From the NCBI GenBank assembly GCA_016219015.1, contig JACRCL010000026.1, forward strand, positions 21,318 to 85,317: a stretch of DNA of 64,000 bases. Direction: 5' to 3'. Under the pieces are notes generated by a model. The model searched no databases. It saw only the letters and a program-made list of their open reading frames with translations, and had not been told where the DNA came from. Shown here in pieces: positions 44,948-53,511 of this stretch. Made by a program: the position numbers and the translations under genes. How positions within the stretch are numbered: position 1 is the first letter of the stretch; each line of letters starts with the position of its first letter. The stretch is from Deltaproteobacteria bacterium. GTDB lineage: Bacteria; Desulfobacterota; GWC2-55-46.

Positions 44948-45466
44948 CTACTGTATCGTAAAGCACGAAGGGGCCGAGGCGTTGATATCCGGCCAGCCGA
45001 AGACGACATCCCCTACCTTTGCCGCCCAGTCGTACGAACCCGGCTTCAAATTAACGGGCGCGACATAATTGACCAGCAGATAGTCCCCCGCCGGCAGGAA
45101 CGGTATGGTCCACCTGAACGAACAGGTCTTAAGGATATTCGCCTCGTTCCCGCATGACCAGGCGCGGTTGTACTGCCTGGGGAGCGTGCCGCCGGTATGG
45201 TGGTAATCGACCACGAAGGCGAGCGTGCCCTGCCCGGAAGTGAAATCGTTGACCCTCGAGTACGGGTTCACGAACGGGTCGTTGGTCGTCCACGCGTCAA
45301 GTATCTGCGGCACGTCCGTGGCGGCTGGCGCGGGCCCCTGCGTGGCAGGTATGACCTCCATAGTGTACCCGCATGAGTTTACGCCGACGTTCTGTGCCAT
45401 TGCCGCAGTGACGAAGAACATTGCGCCTAACAGTGATAGAGCCGATGCCGCGATGAGCCTTTTCAT
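44948..45466 (-). CDS. Secreted protein of unknown function
   Basis: 172 residues. Signal peptide MKRLIAASALSLLGAMFFVTAAMA then QNV. I do not recognise the family. The mature part has four cysteines (NSCGY, AWSCGNE, LKTCSFR, PSCFTIQ), enough for two disulfides, and many aromatic residues and beta-type strands (TLAFVVDYHHTGGTLP, YDWAAKVGDVVFGWPDI). It stands between a radical SAM/SPASM gene and the phosphodiesterase; a surface or matrix role is a guess. Confidence 0.7.
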   Translation of the reverse strand: MKRLIAASALSLLGAMFFVTAAMAQNVGVNSCGYTMEVIPATQGPAPAATDVPQILDAWTTNDPFVNPYSRVNDFTSGQGTLAFVVDYHHTGGTLPRQYNRAWSCGNEANILKTCSFRWTIPFLPAGDYLLVNYVAPVNLKPGSYDWAAKVGDVVFGWPDINASAPSCFTIQ

Positions 45467-45538
45467 CCTTTACCTCCTTTTCTGGTTTAGTTTAATACGC
45501 GGGTTTTTCCCGCTTTCCGCCTCCGCCTCATCAAACGC

Positions 45539-46585
45539 TCAATGGACCTTCTCCGTGAACGCCTTGCAGCCTCCCTTCAAAGAATCCCTTTGGGCCATCG
45601 TATGTCTGAACTTTTCGTTGTTCATGATGCACTCGCCGCAACCCTTCTCCAATTTCACGAAATCTCCGTTGACCTTCTTCAGTATGTCCGAGAGGGCCTC
45701 CTGCCTGACGTTGCCGAAAAAGAACGGGACGGCCGGGCACGGGGAGACGTCCCCGTAAGGGTTTATGTAGGCAAGGCCCTTGCCGGCCGGGCAGTCCGTC
45801 TCCTCGTCCGGGAACTCGAGTATCACGAACGGCGGGTCAAACAGAGTCCGCACCCGCTCCCTCTCTTCCATTGTGAGCATGTCCTCCTTGCTGCAGAACC
45901 AGTTGCCGGACGCTATCGGGAAAAGGATCACCACCTTCTTGACCTTGAGCCTCCGTCCCACGGCTATAAGCTCCCTTAAGTCCTTCAGGTCCCGGTCCGC
46001 CACGTCGCGCTTGCTCACGTAGCTCCAGATGCTGCACCTTATCCCGGCGTCTACGAGGTTCCTTATCCCCTCCGTGGCGGCCTTGAACCCGCCGCTGTAG
46101 TTCCTCAGGGAGTCGTGCCGGTCCGCGGAGGAGCTGTCGAGCGAGACGTTGCAGAAGGAAAGCCCCGCTTCGCGGAGCTCCCTTACCCTTTCCCTGGTAA
46201 GGAGTATCCCGTTGGTATAAAGCGATGTCATAAGGCCGATCGAGCTGGCGTACCTGATATGCCCGGTAAGGTCCCTGCAAAGCAGCGGCTCGCCGCCGAA
46301 AAACGTCACCTCGAGGAAACCCATCTTCCTGGCCTCGGTTATGGCGCTTCGGACCTCGTCCCTTGTAAGCTCGTTTCCCCCGGCGTTCAGGTAGGGGCCG
46401 ACGCAGCAGTGGACGCACTCGCACTGGCACCTGTAGGTCACGCCTATCCAGAGCTTCTGAGGCACCCAGGGGTTGACTATTTTTATGAGCCTCCTCCTCA
46501 GAAAAAGCCACTTCGTCTTGAAGGAAGTGTCCGAGAGGTACCGCCTGGCGTTCAAGATATTTCTTTTCAGGAATTTCCCGGTCAT
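45539..46585 (-). CDS. Radical SAM/SPASM-like protein
   Basis: 348 residues. Cluster motif C-QCE-C-VH-C in GVTYRCQCECVHCCVG, then TFFGGEPLLCRD, SLYTNGILLTRERVREL and CNVSLDSSSADRHDSLRNYSGGF. The C-terminal region DCPAGKGLAYINPYGDVSPCPAVPFFFGNVRQEAL...KGCGECIMN is SPASM-like and holds auxiliary cluster cysteines. It starts inside the stop of the polymerase gene (ATGA). SPASM members modify peptides or sugars; no precursor peptide is obvious, though the secreted protein downstream is the nearest candidate substrate. Confidence 0.85.
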   Translation of the reverse strand: MTGKFLKRNILNARRYLSDTSFKTKWLFLRRRLIKIVNPWVPQKLWIGVTYRCQCECVHCCVGPYLNAGGNELTRDEVRSAITEARKMGFLEVTFFGGEPLLCRDLTGHIRYASSIGLMTSLYTNGILLTRERVRELREAGLSFCNVSLDSSSADRHDSLRNYSGGFKAATEGIRNLVDAGIRCSIWSYVSKRDVADRDLKDLRELIAVGRRLKVKKVVILFPIASGNWFCSKEDMLTMEERERVRTLFDPPFVILEFPDEETDCPAGKGLAYINPYGDVSPCPAVPFFFGNVRQEALSDILKKVNGDFVKLEKGCGECIMNNEKFRHTMAQRDSLKGGCKAFTEKVH

Positions 46586-48024
46586 TTAGCCCTGTCACTA
46601 AGGTTGAAAGTGGATACGGCCAGCCCGAAAAAAAGCCAGATGACGCTTTTAAAGTAGTACTGGTCCACGGTGGAGTGGATCCCGAGCGCCAGGAGCCCGC
46701 CCGAGAACGCTATCGTCATCACCTGGAGATAAGTAGTCTGCTCCCTGAAGTTCCTGATAAAGCAGGTCACTATCTTTTTCCCGAACGCCAGAAAAAGGAC
46801 CGAGGCGTATACCAGGCCGACGGCCCCGAAATCGAAAAAGAAGGAAAGGAACAGGTTATGCGAATGCGGGTAACCGGTGGTGTAGTCGAAACCGCCCGGC
46901 CCGAGCCCCTTGACCTTGTCCCCCCTGAGCTTCATCTGCGCCAGCCCGGCGCGCCACATCTTGAACCTGTCGTCGAGGGAGATGACCTGCCCCCTGTAAG
47001 AGACGTTCAGCAGCCTCGGGGTCCTTTTCTCCTGCGTGTATATGAGCGAGAGGACGAACACGAGCACTATGGCCGCAATGCCCAGGATCGCGTTCCTTAT
47101 TATCCTTTTCCTCAGCCTTGCGTAAACGACGAGGAAAACGCACCCGACGATTATCATGGAGCCTATGCCGGCCTTGGACATCGTAAGGAAGTTCGCGAAG
47201 AGCATGAACATGAGGGACGCCCACAGCAGCCTGCGGATGAGTTTCTCCTTCTCGAAAAGCAGGAGCCCCACGTTCACGCTCATGGCCATATTGAGAATCG
47301 TGGATGCCGCGTTCGGGTGCCCGAGCGCGTGGCCGCGGACCTTGACCTTCGTCGAGTTGTTGTAGATGAAGGTAAGCAAGTCTGCGACCTTCCTGTAGAA
47401 GAACTCCTCCCTCGGTATGTCGAATATCGAAAGCGACACGAGCGCGGCCGTTATGACCCCGGCCAGGACCCAGCAGAGCATCAGCCTCCTGTGGAGGGTC
47501 TCGCTGTTGACCAGGCCTATGATGAAATAGCAAAGGACCATGTTCAGCATGATGATGACAAGGCTTACGAGCCCGTAATCCAGGGACGGGGCCCAGCTGA
47601 GCGAGACGGCCGCGTAAATGACCAGGAGTACCGACGCCGCCCCGAGGAAATACCCGCCCTTTATCCCCTCGTGGAGCCTGGAGAGCTTCTTTAAGAGCAG
47701 GGCCAGGGCTCCGGGTATGAGGAACACCATGAAAAGAGGGAATATCTTGTTGGTGCGCACCCCTATGTTCGACTCGTTCAGGTAGAACCCCACGTAATTG
47801 AAAAAGGTCGGTACGAGAAAGACCATCAGGTACGCGGCGGCCTCGGGCCTTACAAGGAAGATGACGGAGGAGAAGAGTACCACCATCAAAGGGAGCGAGA
47901 CGTACCAGCGCGAGTACAGGAAAAGGGCCGCCCAGATCAAAAGGAGCGAGGCAAGGATCACCCACCTGACGGGCGATACGCGCGCGGAGAAAATGCTCCT
48001 GCCTTCTGTCCCGGTCATGCCCAT
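46582..48024 (-). CDS. O-antigen ligase/polymerase (Wzy_C family)
   Basis: 480 residues, about 11-12 membrane helices. The Wzy/WaaL loop is near residue 370-420: SYRGQVISLDDRFKMWRAGLAQMKLRGDKVKGLGPGGFDYTTGYPHSHNLFLSFFFDFGAVGLVY. The conserved HSHNxFL histidine motif is included. It polymerises repeat units or ligates glycan at the periplasmic face. ATG 48024 and ATG 48018 are both possible starts. Confidence 0.87.
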   Translation of the reverse strand: MGMTGTEGRSIFSARVSPVRWVILASLLLIWAALFLYSRWYVSLPLMVVLFSSVIFLVRPEAAAYLMVFLVPTFFNYVGFYLNESNIGVRTNKIFPLFMVFLIPGALALLLKKLSRLHEGIKGGYFLGAASVLLVIYAAVSLSWAPSLDYGLVSLVIIMLNMVLCYFIIGLVNSETLHRRLMLCWVLAGVITAALVSLSIFDIPREEFFYRKVADLLTFIYNNSTKVKVRGHALGHPNAASTILNMAMSVNVGLLLFEKEKLIRRLLWASLMFMLFANFLTMSKAGIGSMIIVGCVFLVVYARLRKRIIRNAILGIAAIVLVFVLSLIYTQEKRTPRLLNVSYRGQVISLDDRFKMWRAGLAQMKLRGDKVKGLGPGGFDYTTGYPHSHNLFLSFFFDFGAVGLVYASVLFLAFGKKIVTCFIRNFREQTTYLQVMTIAFSGGLLALGIHSTVDQYYFKSVIWLFFGLAVSTFNLSDRAK

Positions 48025-48027
48025 CCC

Positions 48028-49734
48028 TTAAAAGCCCCTCTCGTCAAAGTAATCGCGCCAGACAACGTAGACGGCCTTGCCCGATTTTTTCGTGAACCTG
48101 TAGGCGTAGATATTGTCTTTCCCCTCGGATAGCGCCTTCACGCCGGTCCAGTCGCTCCCTTCGAGCATCCCGGTCATGAGCTTATAGCTGTAATAGGCGA
48201 GCTTCCTGACCCCTCTGCCCTCGTCGTCGCCGGACTTGCCGTCGTAGATGAAGCCGGTATGGTCGAAGTAGGAGTCGTTGTTCTTGAACCCTTCCATCAT
48301 GCCCCATGCCCAGAAGACCTTGCCGACCCCGTTCGCCAGGCCCCAGACGTACCTCTTGACCGCGTCCCCGGCCTGCATCTCCTCGGTCTGGAAGGGCGGG
48401 TCCCACGGCTGGAAGGAGAGCTTTACCGGGTCTCCGCTGTACGTGCTCATCTCGGTTATCCAGACCGGCATGCCGGCCGGGTAGCCCATAGAGCGCAGCT
48501 CGTCTTTAAGGTGCGCGTAGATGTCCCTGTACCCCCTGTAGTTCCCCTTCGCGTCCCCTCCCCAATGGAAATCTATTACGTCTATGTATTTGCCGTTCAG
48601 CTCCCTGAGTATCTTCAGGAAGGTCGAGTCGAACCTCGAACGGTCCTCCATCACCGCCCTCAGTGCCCCGCCTATCACGACCTTCGCCGACGGGTCGGCC
48701 TTTTTTATGGCAACGCTGGTTATCCTCACGAACTCCGCGAAATCCGCCATCTTCGGGTGAGGCTCGTTCCCGATCTGCCAGTATTTTATGGGTTTTGCGA
48801 GCCCCGGCATGTCGTCCACGCCGTCGCCGTCATACCTCTCGACGCAGGCCGTAACAAAGTCCGTGTACGCCTTCTCGTCCGCCGGCATATACGAGTTCTT
48901 CCTCGCGTACTTCCTGAGCTCGCCCTCCATCCGCCGGGCCCTCATGGAGGCCTCGTCCTGCCTGTCCGTATAGGGCGGCGAGGCGATGATATTGTATAAA
49001 AGGTTCAGGTCCTTCGCCTCTTTCACCTCTTTATCGTAAAAAGACCAGTCGTACGACCTGCTCGATATGTCTTTCTGGACGAGCATCCATACGAAGTACC
49101 TCATGGGCCTGTGCCAGCTCACCCCTATGTCGCGCGCGTACCTGTACGGGTCGTCCTCGCCCTCCACCTTCGCGGGATGGAAGCCGAAAGGCGAATCCTC
49201 CTCGGGCTTTAGGCGCGGGAACTTCTGCGGCGGCCTCTCGTCCGTAATGAAGACGGGCTGGACGGCAAGCGGCACCTTGAGCTTTCCGTCTTCCGCGGTC
49301 AACGGTATCGCCTCCACCGCCCCGTCGAAATCCGTTATGTCCCTGCCTTTTTTATATTTGGCCTTGACCCTGACGGCATAGGCCTTCTTCAAACCGAGGT
49401 CGAGGCTTACGACCCTTTCAGGGACGTCCGGCGAAGCGCCCTCGCTCACGGGCGCGCTCTTTACGGCCGCGCCGGGGCCGAGCATCGCCTCTATCTCGTC
49501 GAGGAGCATGGACGCGCGCTCCATGTCCCGGCCCCTGAACGCCGCCCTCGCCTCCTCGGCCTTTTTCACGGCCTCCGATACGTCAGCGCCCTGCTCCTTC
49601 TTGTTCCTTATGAGCTCTCTTACCCTGTCGGCCTTGTCCATGAACTCCTGGCGCGAGGGACCACCCTGCGCAAAGGAGCCCGCGGCGAGGGAAAGGGCGA
49701 AGATTAACGCGATTAAAAGGCTTAAAACTTTCAT
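48028..49734 (-). CDS. Secreted glycoside hydrolase (clan GH-A, GH39/GH5-like)
   Basis: About 568 residues from ATG 49734 (AAGGA before it). Signal peptide MKVLSLLIALIFALSLAAGSFA. A helical N-terminal segment with a coiled coil (about 25-95) precedes a (beta/alpha)8-type catalytic part: YDWSFYDKEVKEAKDLNLLYNIIASPPY, acid/base Glu in IKYWQIGNEPHPK, VIDFHWGG, nucleophile Glu in MPVWITEMSTYSG, and FWAWGMMEGF. It may trim the exported polysaccharide, a common role in such loci. Substrate unknown. Confidence 0.85.
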   Translation of the reverse strand: MKVLSLLIALIFALSLAAGSFAQGGPSRQEFMDKADRVRELIRNKKEQGADVSEAVKKAEEARAAFRGRDMERASMLLDEIEAMLGPGAAVKSAPVSEGASPDVPERVVSLDLGLKKAYAVRVKAKYKKGRDITDFDGAVEAIPLTAEDGKLKVPLAVQPVFITDERPPQKFPRLKPEEDSPFGFHPAKVEGEDDPYRYARDIGVSWHRPMRYFVWMLVQKDISSRSYDWSFYDKEVKEAKDLNLLYNIIASPPYTDRQDEASMRARRMEGELRKYARKNSYMPADEKAYTDFVTACVERYDGDGVDDMPGLAKPIKYWQIGNEPHPKMADFAEFVRITSVAIKKADPSAKVVIGGALRAVMEDRSRFDSTFLKILRELNGKYIDVIDFHWGGDAKGNYRGYRDIYAHLKDELRSMGYPAGMPVWITEMSTYSGDPVKLSFQPWDPPFQTEEMQAGDAVKRYVWGLANGVGKVFWAWGMMEGFKNNDSYFDHTGFIYDGKSGDDEGRGVRKLAYYSYKLMTGMLEGSDWTGVKALSEGKDNIYAYRFTKKSGKAVYVVWRDYFDERGF

Positions 49735-49741
49735 ACGGTCC

Positions 49742-51076
49742 TTAAAGATAGCCGAGGTCCTCAAGCTGCTTTTTTATCTCATCGTCTATGCCGGTCTCCA
49801 GGGCGGGGAGGCACTCGAGCGTGAACTTACCGGCGATCTCGTTCATCTCCTTCATCATCGAGGCGTATACCGCCTTTTCCCTCCCGGCGAGGTTATCCCT
49901 CTCGGCGGGGTCCCTGGAGAGGTCGAAGAGCTTGTCCGGGAGGAAATGGATGAACCTCGTAAGGAGCTTCCTCTTCCATGACTTCGCCACGGGGTTGAAG
50001 ATATCCCTGTAATTGTCGAGCCTCGAATATTTGGTTATGAGCTTGTACCTGTCGTTCCTCAATGCTATGTACGGGAAGCCTTCGGACACGCAAGGCCTTT
50101 TGGCCACCTTGCCTCCCCTGAAATAAGGCATCAGGGACGCCCCGTTCATGGCGCTTTTGGGGCGCAGCCCCGCGAAGTCGATTATCGTCGGGCAGAGGTC
50201 CATAAGCATCACCGGGTCCGCCACCCTCGCGCTGTGCCTCCCGTTATGCTCCATTATGAGCGGCACGCGTATAAGCTCGTCGTAAAGGGTCAGCCCGTGG
50301 CCTATGACCTTATGCTCCATGAACGCCTGCCCGTGGTCGGCTATCAGGATGAAGAGATAATCCCGGCTGTTCTCCCTCAAGGCGTTATACAGCTCGCCCA
50401 CTATCTTATCGGTGTAATATATCCCCGCGTCGTACGCGGCAAGGAGGTATTTGACCTGCCGTTGGCTCAGCCTGGCCCTTTTGGTGTTTATCTTCGCGAG
50501 GACCTTCCGTATGTTCTTGCTCGTTATGGTCCTCGACGTAAGGGAATCGACTATAGGGTTCCCGGCCTCTCCGAGAAGCCCGTCGTCATCGAGGAACATC
50601 CTTACGTATTCCCTGTCCGCCATGAAAGGCTCATGGACGTACTCGCCTATGTGCATAAGGAGGAAGGAGTCCCTGCCCGCCTTGACCCAGCCGCCCAGGT
50701 TCTCCGGGAGGCCGTCCTTTATCTTGAGCTGCCTCGCCTCCTTGAAGTGGCTGCAGAAGCTCGTAGGGTTAAGCAGGCCCTTGAACGACGTCATAAGCCC
50801 GGTCCTGTAGCCCGACCCGGCGAGCAGCTCGGGGAGGACCATGAACTTCTCGTTGACCTTCTGGTCCCACCAGGATATCTCGACGCTCGAAGGGTACATC
50901 CCCGTCATCATCGAGTATAAGGACGGGTACGTCCAGTTCGACTGGGATACGGCGTTCTCGAAGACCACGCCCCTCGAGGCGATGGAGTCGATGTTCGGCG
51001 ACGACGCCTTCGGGTAGCCGTAGCACCCGAGGTGGTCGGCCCTCAGGCAGTCGACCAGTATTATGCAGACATTCAT
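49742..51076 (-). CDS. Sulfatase-fold enzyme lacking the formylglycine residue
   Basis: 444 residues. Sulfatase fold: NVCIILVDCLRADHLGCYGYPKASSPNIDSIASRGVVFENA, LFILIADHGQAFMEHKVIGHGLTLYDELIRVPLIM, and FDLSRDPAERDNLAG. At the C/S-x-P-x-R site the sequence is T49-Y-P-S-L, so no formylglycine can form. It is better viewed as a phosphodiesterase or phosphotransferase with Thr nucleophile. It ends IKKQLEDLGYL. No signal peptide seen. Confidence 0.85.
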   Translation of the reverse strand: MNVCIILVDCLRADHLGCYGYPKASSPNIDSIASRGVVFENAVSQSNWTYPSLYSMMTGMYPSSVEISWWDQKVNEKFMVLPELLAGSGYRTGLMTSFKGLLNPTSFCSHFKEARQLKIKDGLPENLGGWVKAGRDSFLLMHIGEYVHEPFMADREYVRMFLDDDGLLGEAGNPIVDSLTSRTITSKNIRKVLAKINTKRARLSQRQVKYLLAAYDAGIYYTDKIVGELYNALRENSRDYLFILIADHGQAFMEHKVIGHGLTLYDELIRVPLIMEHNGRHSARVADPVMLMDLCPTIIDFAGLRPKSAMNGASLMPYFRGGKVAKRPCVSEGFPYIALRNDRYKLITKYSRLDNYRDIFNPVAKSWKRKLLTRFIHFLPDKLFDLSRDPAERDNLAGREKAVYASMMKEMNEIAGKFTLECLPALETGIDDEIKKQLEDLGYL

Positions 51077-51095
51077 CGGTCTTTCCCCGGCCCCC

Positions 51096-52529
51096 TCAGG
51101 AGCTCCTTATCGAGTTTTTGAAAAACAGCAGGTCCTCGGCGGAGAACGTCTTCAGGAAAAAGAGCGCCACGAAATAGACCACAAGCCCCACGGCCAGCGA
51201 GGTTACGCTGTCGGCCCTGCCGAAGCCGAAGGTGAAAAGCCCGAGCGCGGCGGCGGAGCAGGCCGGCGCGAGGAACGCCTTCTGCCACGAGGTCTTCCTG
51301 AACTGCCTGAACAGAAGGACGTAGTTCACGGCGAACTGGACTATTATCGCCCCGAGCGTGCCGTAGCTCGCCCCCACGAAACCGTACGAGGGCACCAGGA
51401 TTATGTCGAGTATGAGGTTGCAGAGCACGCAGATGGTGTCGGACACGACTATGAGCCTCTGCTTCTTAAGCGCTATGAAGAGATACCTGTAAAGGGTCGT
51501 AAGGCAGAGGAACGGGAAGGCCCAGAGAAGTATCTGGAGCGAATCGGCGGCCTTGATGAACGCCTCCCCGAAAAGGAGCCTTATAATCCTGTCCGAATAC
51601 GCCACTCCGAATATTGAGATGGGCAGCGCGAAAATGAGTATGAGCTTGAATGTCTTGGATACGAGCTGGTTGAAGCTCTCCATCGTCTCCTCGGAGCCCA
51701 CGAGCCGCGAATAGACGGGCAGGAAGACTATGAAAAAGGCCATGGGTATCATCTGAAGCCGCGTCAATATCTTGTGCGGCCCCTGGAAAAGCCCTATGTC
51801 CGCGTTGCTCGCCATGAACTTGAGGACGAACACGTCCACGTAAAGGAACGCCTCCACGAGAAGGAGCGATATGGTGACCGGCAGGCATTCCATGAACAGG
51901 TGCTTTATCTGCCGCCAGTCGACCCTTATCCTGAGGACGGCGAATATCTTCCTGAAGAGCACGAGGCATACGATGAAGCCGAACGCCTCGGCGAGGAAAG
52001 AGGCCGTGAATATCGCCGTGAACCCGAGGTCGAAGGCGACCACCGCGTATATGAGCGCGACCTCCGCGACCCTTGTGACAACCGTGACGAAGGTAAGGTG
52101 CCTCATGTCCTCGTAAGCGATGATTACGCCGAAGAAGTTCCTTATGAAGGCCCTCGGTATGAAGGCGGCTATGGTCAGGAAAAGGGCAATTATCCCGGTC
52201 CTGTCGAGGCTGAAGATAAGGATTATGAAAAGGGAGGCGATGACGAGCGGTATCGTCATGAGAATGTTCAATATTATGCCGCCGCCTATGGCCGACGCCG
52301 CGTTGTCCTTGTCGAGGGCCACGTCCCTGGCCAGTATCTGGTTGAGCCCCAGGAATACCAGCGGGGAGAGCACCCAGATGGCGGCGATGATGAAGGAATA
52401 CACGCCGAACCCCTCTATGCCGAGGTAGCGCGCCACAAGCGCGAAGACCGCGAGGTTCAGGGCCGCCTCGATGACCCGGGCCGCGAGCACAAAGACCGCG
52501 TTTTTGGCTATCCGCCTCGCGCCGGTCAT
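51096..52529 (-). CDS. Polysaccharide flippase (Wzx-like, MOP superfamily)
   Basis: 477 residues with about 12-14 membrane helices. ARRIAKNAVFVLAARVIEAALNLAVFALVARYLGIEGFGVYSFI and LGLNQILARDVALDKDNAASAIGGGI are typical of the family N-terminus. It moves undecaprenyl-linked repeat units across the inner membrane, to be joined by the Wzy-type protein. Confidence 0.9.
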   Translation of the reverse strand: MTGARRIAKNAVFVLAARVIEAALNLAVFALVARYLGIEGFGVYSFIIAAIWVLSPLVFLGLNQILARDVALDKDNAASAIGGGIILNILMTIPLVIASLFIILIFSLDRTGIIALFLTIAAFIPRAFIRNFFGVIIAYEDMRHLTFVTVVTRVAEVALIYAVVAFDLGFTAIFTASFLAEAFGFIVCLVLFRKIFAVLRIRVDWRQIKHLFMECLPVTISLLLVEAFLYVDVFVLKFMASNADIGLFQGPHKILTRLQMIPMAFFIVFLPVYSRLVGSEETMESFNQLVSKTFKLILIFALPISIFGVAYSDRIIRLLFGEAFIKAADSLQILLWAFPFLCLTTLYRYLFIALKKQRLIVVSDTICVLCNLILDIILVPSYGFVGASYGTLGAIIVQFAVNYVLLFRQFRKTSWQKAFLAPACSAAALGLFTFGFGRADSVTSLAVGLVVYFVALFFLKTFSAEDLLFFKNSIRSS

Positions 52530-52562
52530 CTCTCCGCCTTTACGGGATATCCCGTTACCGTG

Positions 52563-53510
52563 TCAATTCGCATAGCCGGGGGTTTGAGCCTCTTTTTCAG
52601 GAGAGGCTATCCTTCCATCGAACTCGTCCCAGAAGTGCCAGAGGTGCGGGTATCTTACCACATAGGATTCCATTATCTTAACAAAATCTGAAATGACCGT
52701 TTCCGTGCCGTTTTTGTTCAACGGCTCATGGATCACGGTCCTGTACCTGCCGTTCTCAAGGACCGTGAACATGGGCAGTACCACGGCGCCGGTCTTCTCC
52801 GCGAGTATCCTTGAGCCGGTAGTAAAAAAGACGTCGTTTCCGAGGAACCTCTCAACCGAGAGTTTCCCGATAAGTTTTCCCTTCCCCGCGCCGTCGCCTG
52901 TCATAAGGAGCACCCCGTTATTCTTGAGCGTTTCGAAGAGCGGCCTTAAAAATGACGTGGCCGGGATGATCCTCGCCTTTATTTTCGATTCGTATTTCAG
53001 CCTGAGCCTGAAGGCCACGCGCCTGCCGATGAAGCTCAGGCCCTCGTCGGTCGGCAGGCCCAGCTGCACTACCTGATAGCCGAGCACCCCGAGTATATGG
53101 AGCGGCATCTGTGAAGGCCCGAAATGTGAATGGAGCAGTATGCAGCCCTTATTTTCTTTTAAAGAGGCGTCCAGGCGCTCAAGCCCCTCGAACTCATGGA
53201 CCTTCCCGACGTTACGCCTGTTGAGCCTCGGGAAGATGAATATCTGGAGCTGGTTTACGTAATGGTTCCTGTAGTAATCCCTTACGGCCTCTTGAACCCC
53301 GGCGCGGGTAAAGCCCTTTTGCCCCAGCCCGAGCTCGAAGTTCTCGAAAAGACGGGCGTTCTTCCTGCCTGAGATAGCGTAATGGAGGCTGCCCAGGGCC
53401 CTTAACGACGGGTACGCCGCCCGTAACGGGATGATGGTCAGGAACCACCTGACGGGATACCAGATTATAAGCCTCAGGACATCCCTTGCGATGCTCTCCC
53501 TTACGACCAC
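52563..53510 (-). CDS. LpxL/HtrB-like acyltransferase, second copy
   Basis: 315 residues. Lysophospholipid acyltransferase-like: NKGCILLHSHFGPSQMPLHILGVLG, GVLLMTGDGAGKGKLIGKLSVERFLGNDVFFTTGSRILAEKTGAVVLPMF. The HX4[D/E] motif again lacks the acid: H-FGPS-Q. Two adjacent-locus enzymes with the same loss suggest a distinct subfamily. It lies one base from the Wzc-like gene. Possible acylation of the glycan or its lipid anchor. Confidence 0.75.
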   Translation of the reverse strand: MVVRESIARDVLRLIIWYPVRWFLTIIPLRAAYPSLRALGSLHYAISGRKNARLFENFELGLGQKGFTRAGVQEAVRDYYRNHYVNQLQIFIFPRLNRRNVGKVHEFEGLERLDASLKENKGCILLHSHFGPSQMPLHILGVLGYQVVQLGLPTDEGLSFIGRRVAFRLRLKYESKIKARIIPATSFLRPLFETLKNNGVLLMTGDGAGKGKLIGKLSVERFLGNDVFFTTGSRILAEKTGAVVLPMFTVLENGRYRTVIHEPLNKNGTETVISDFVKIMESYVVRYPHLWHFWDEFDGRIASPEKEAQTPGYAN

Positions 53511-53511
53511 C

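Noticed and set aside
46675-47694. Plus-strand 339-residue open frame
   Set aside because: Antisense to the polytopic Wzy-type gene; highly charged, Pro/Arg-rich shadow composition.
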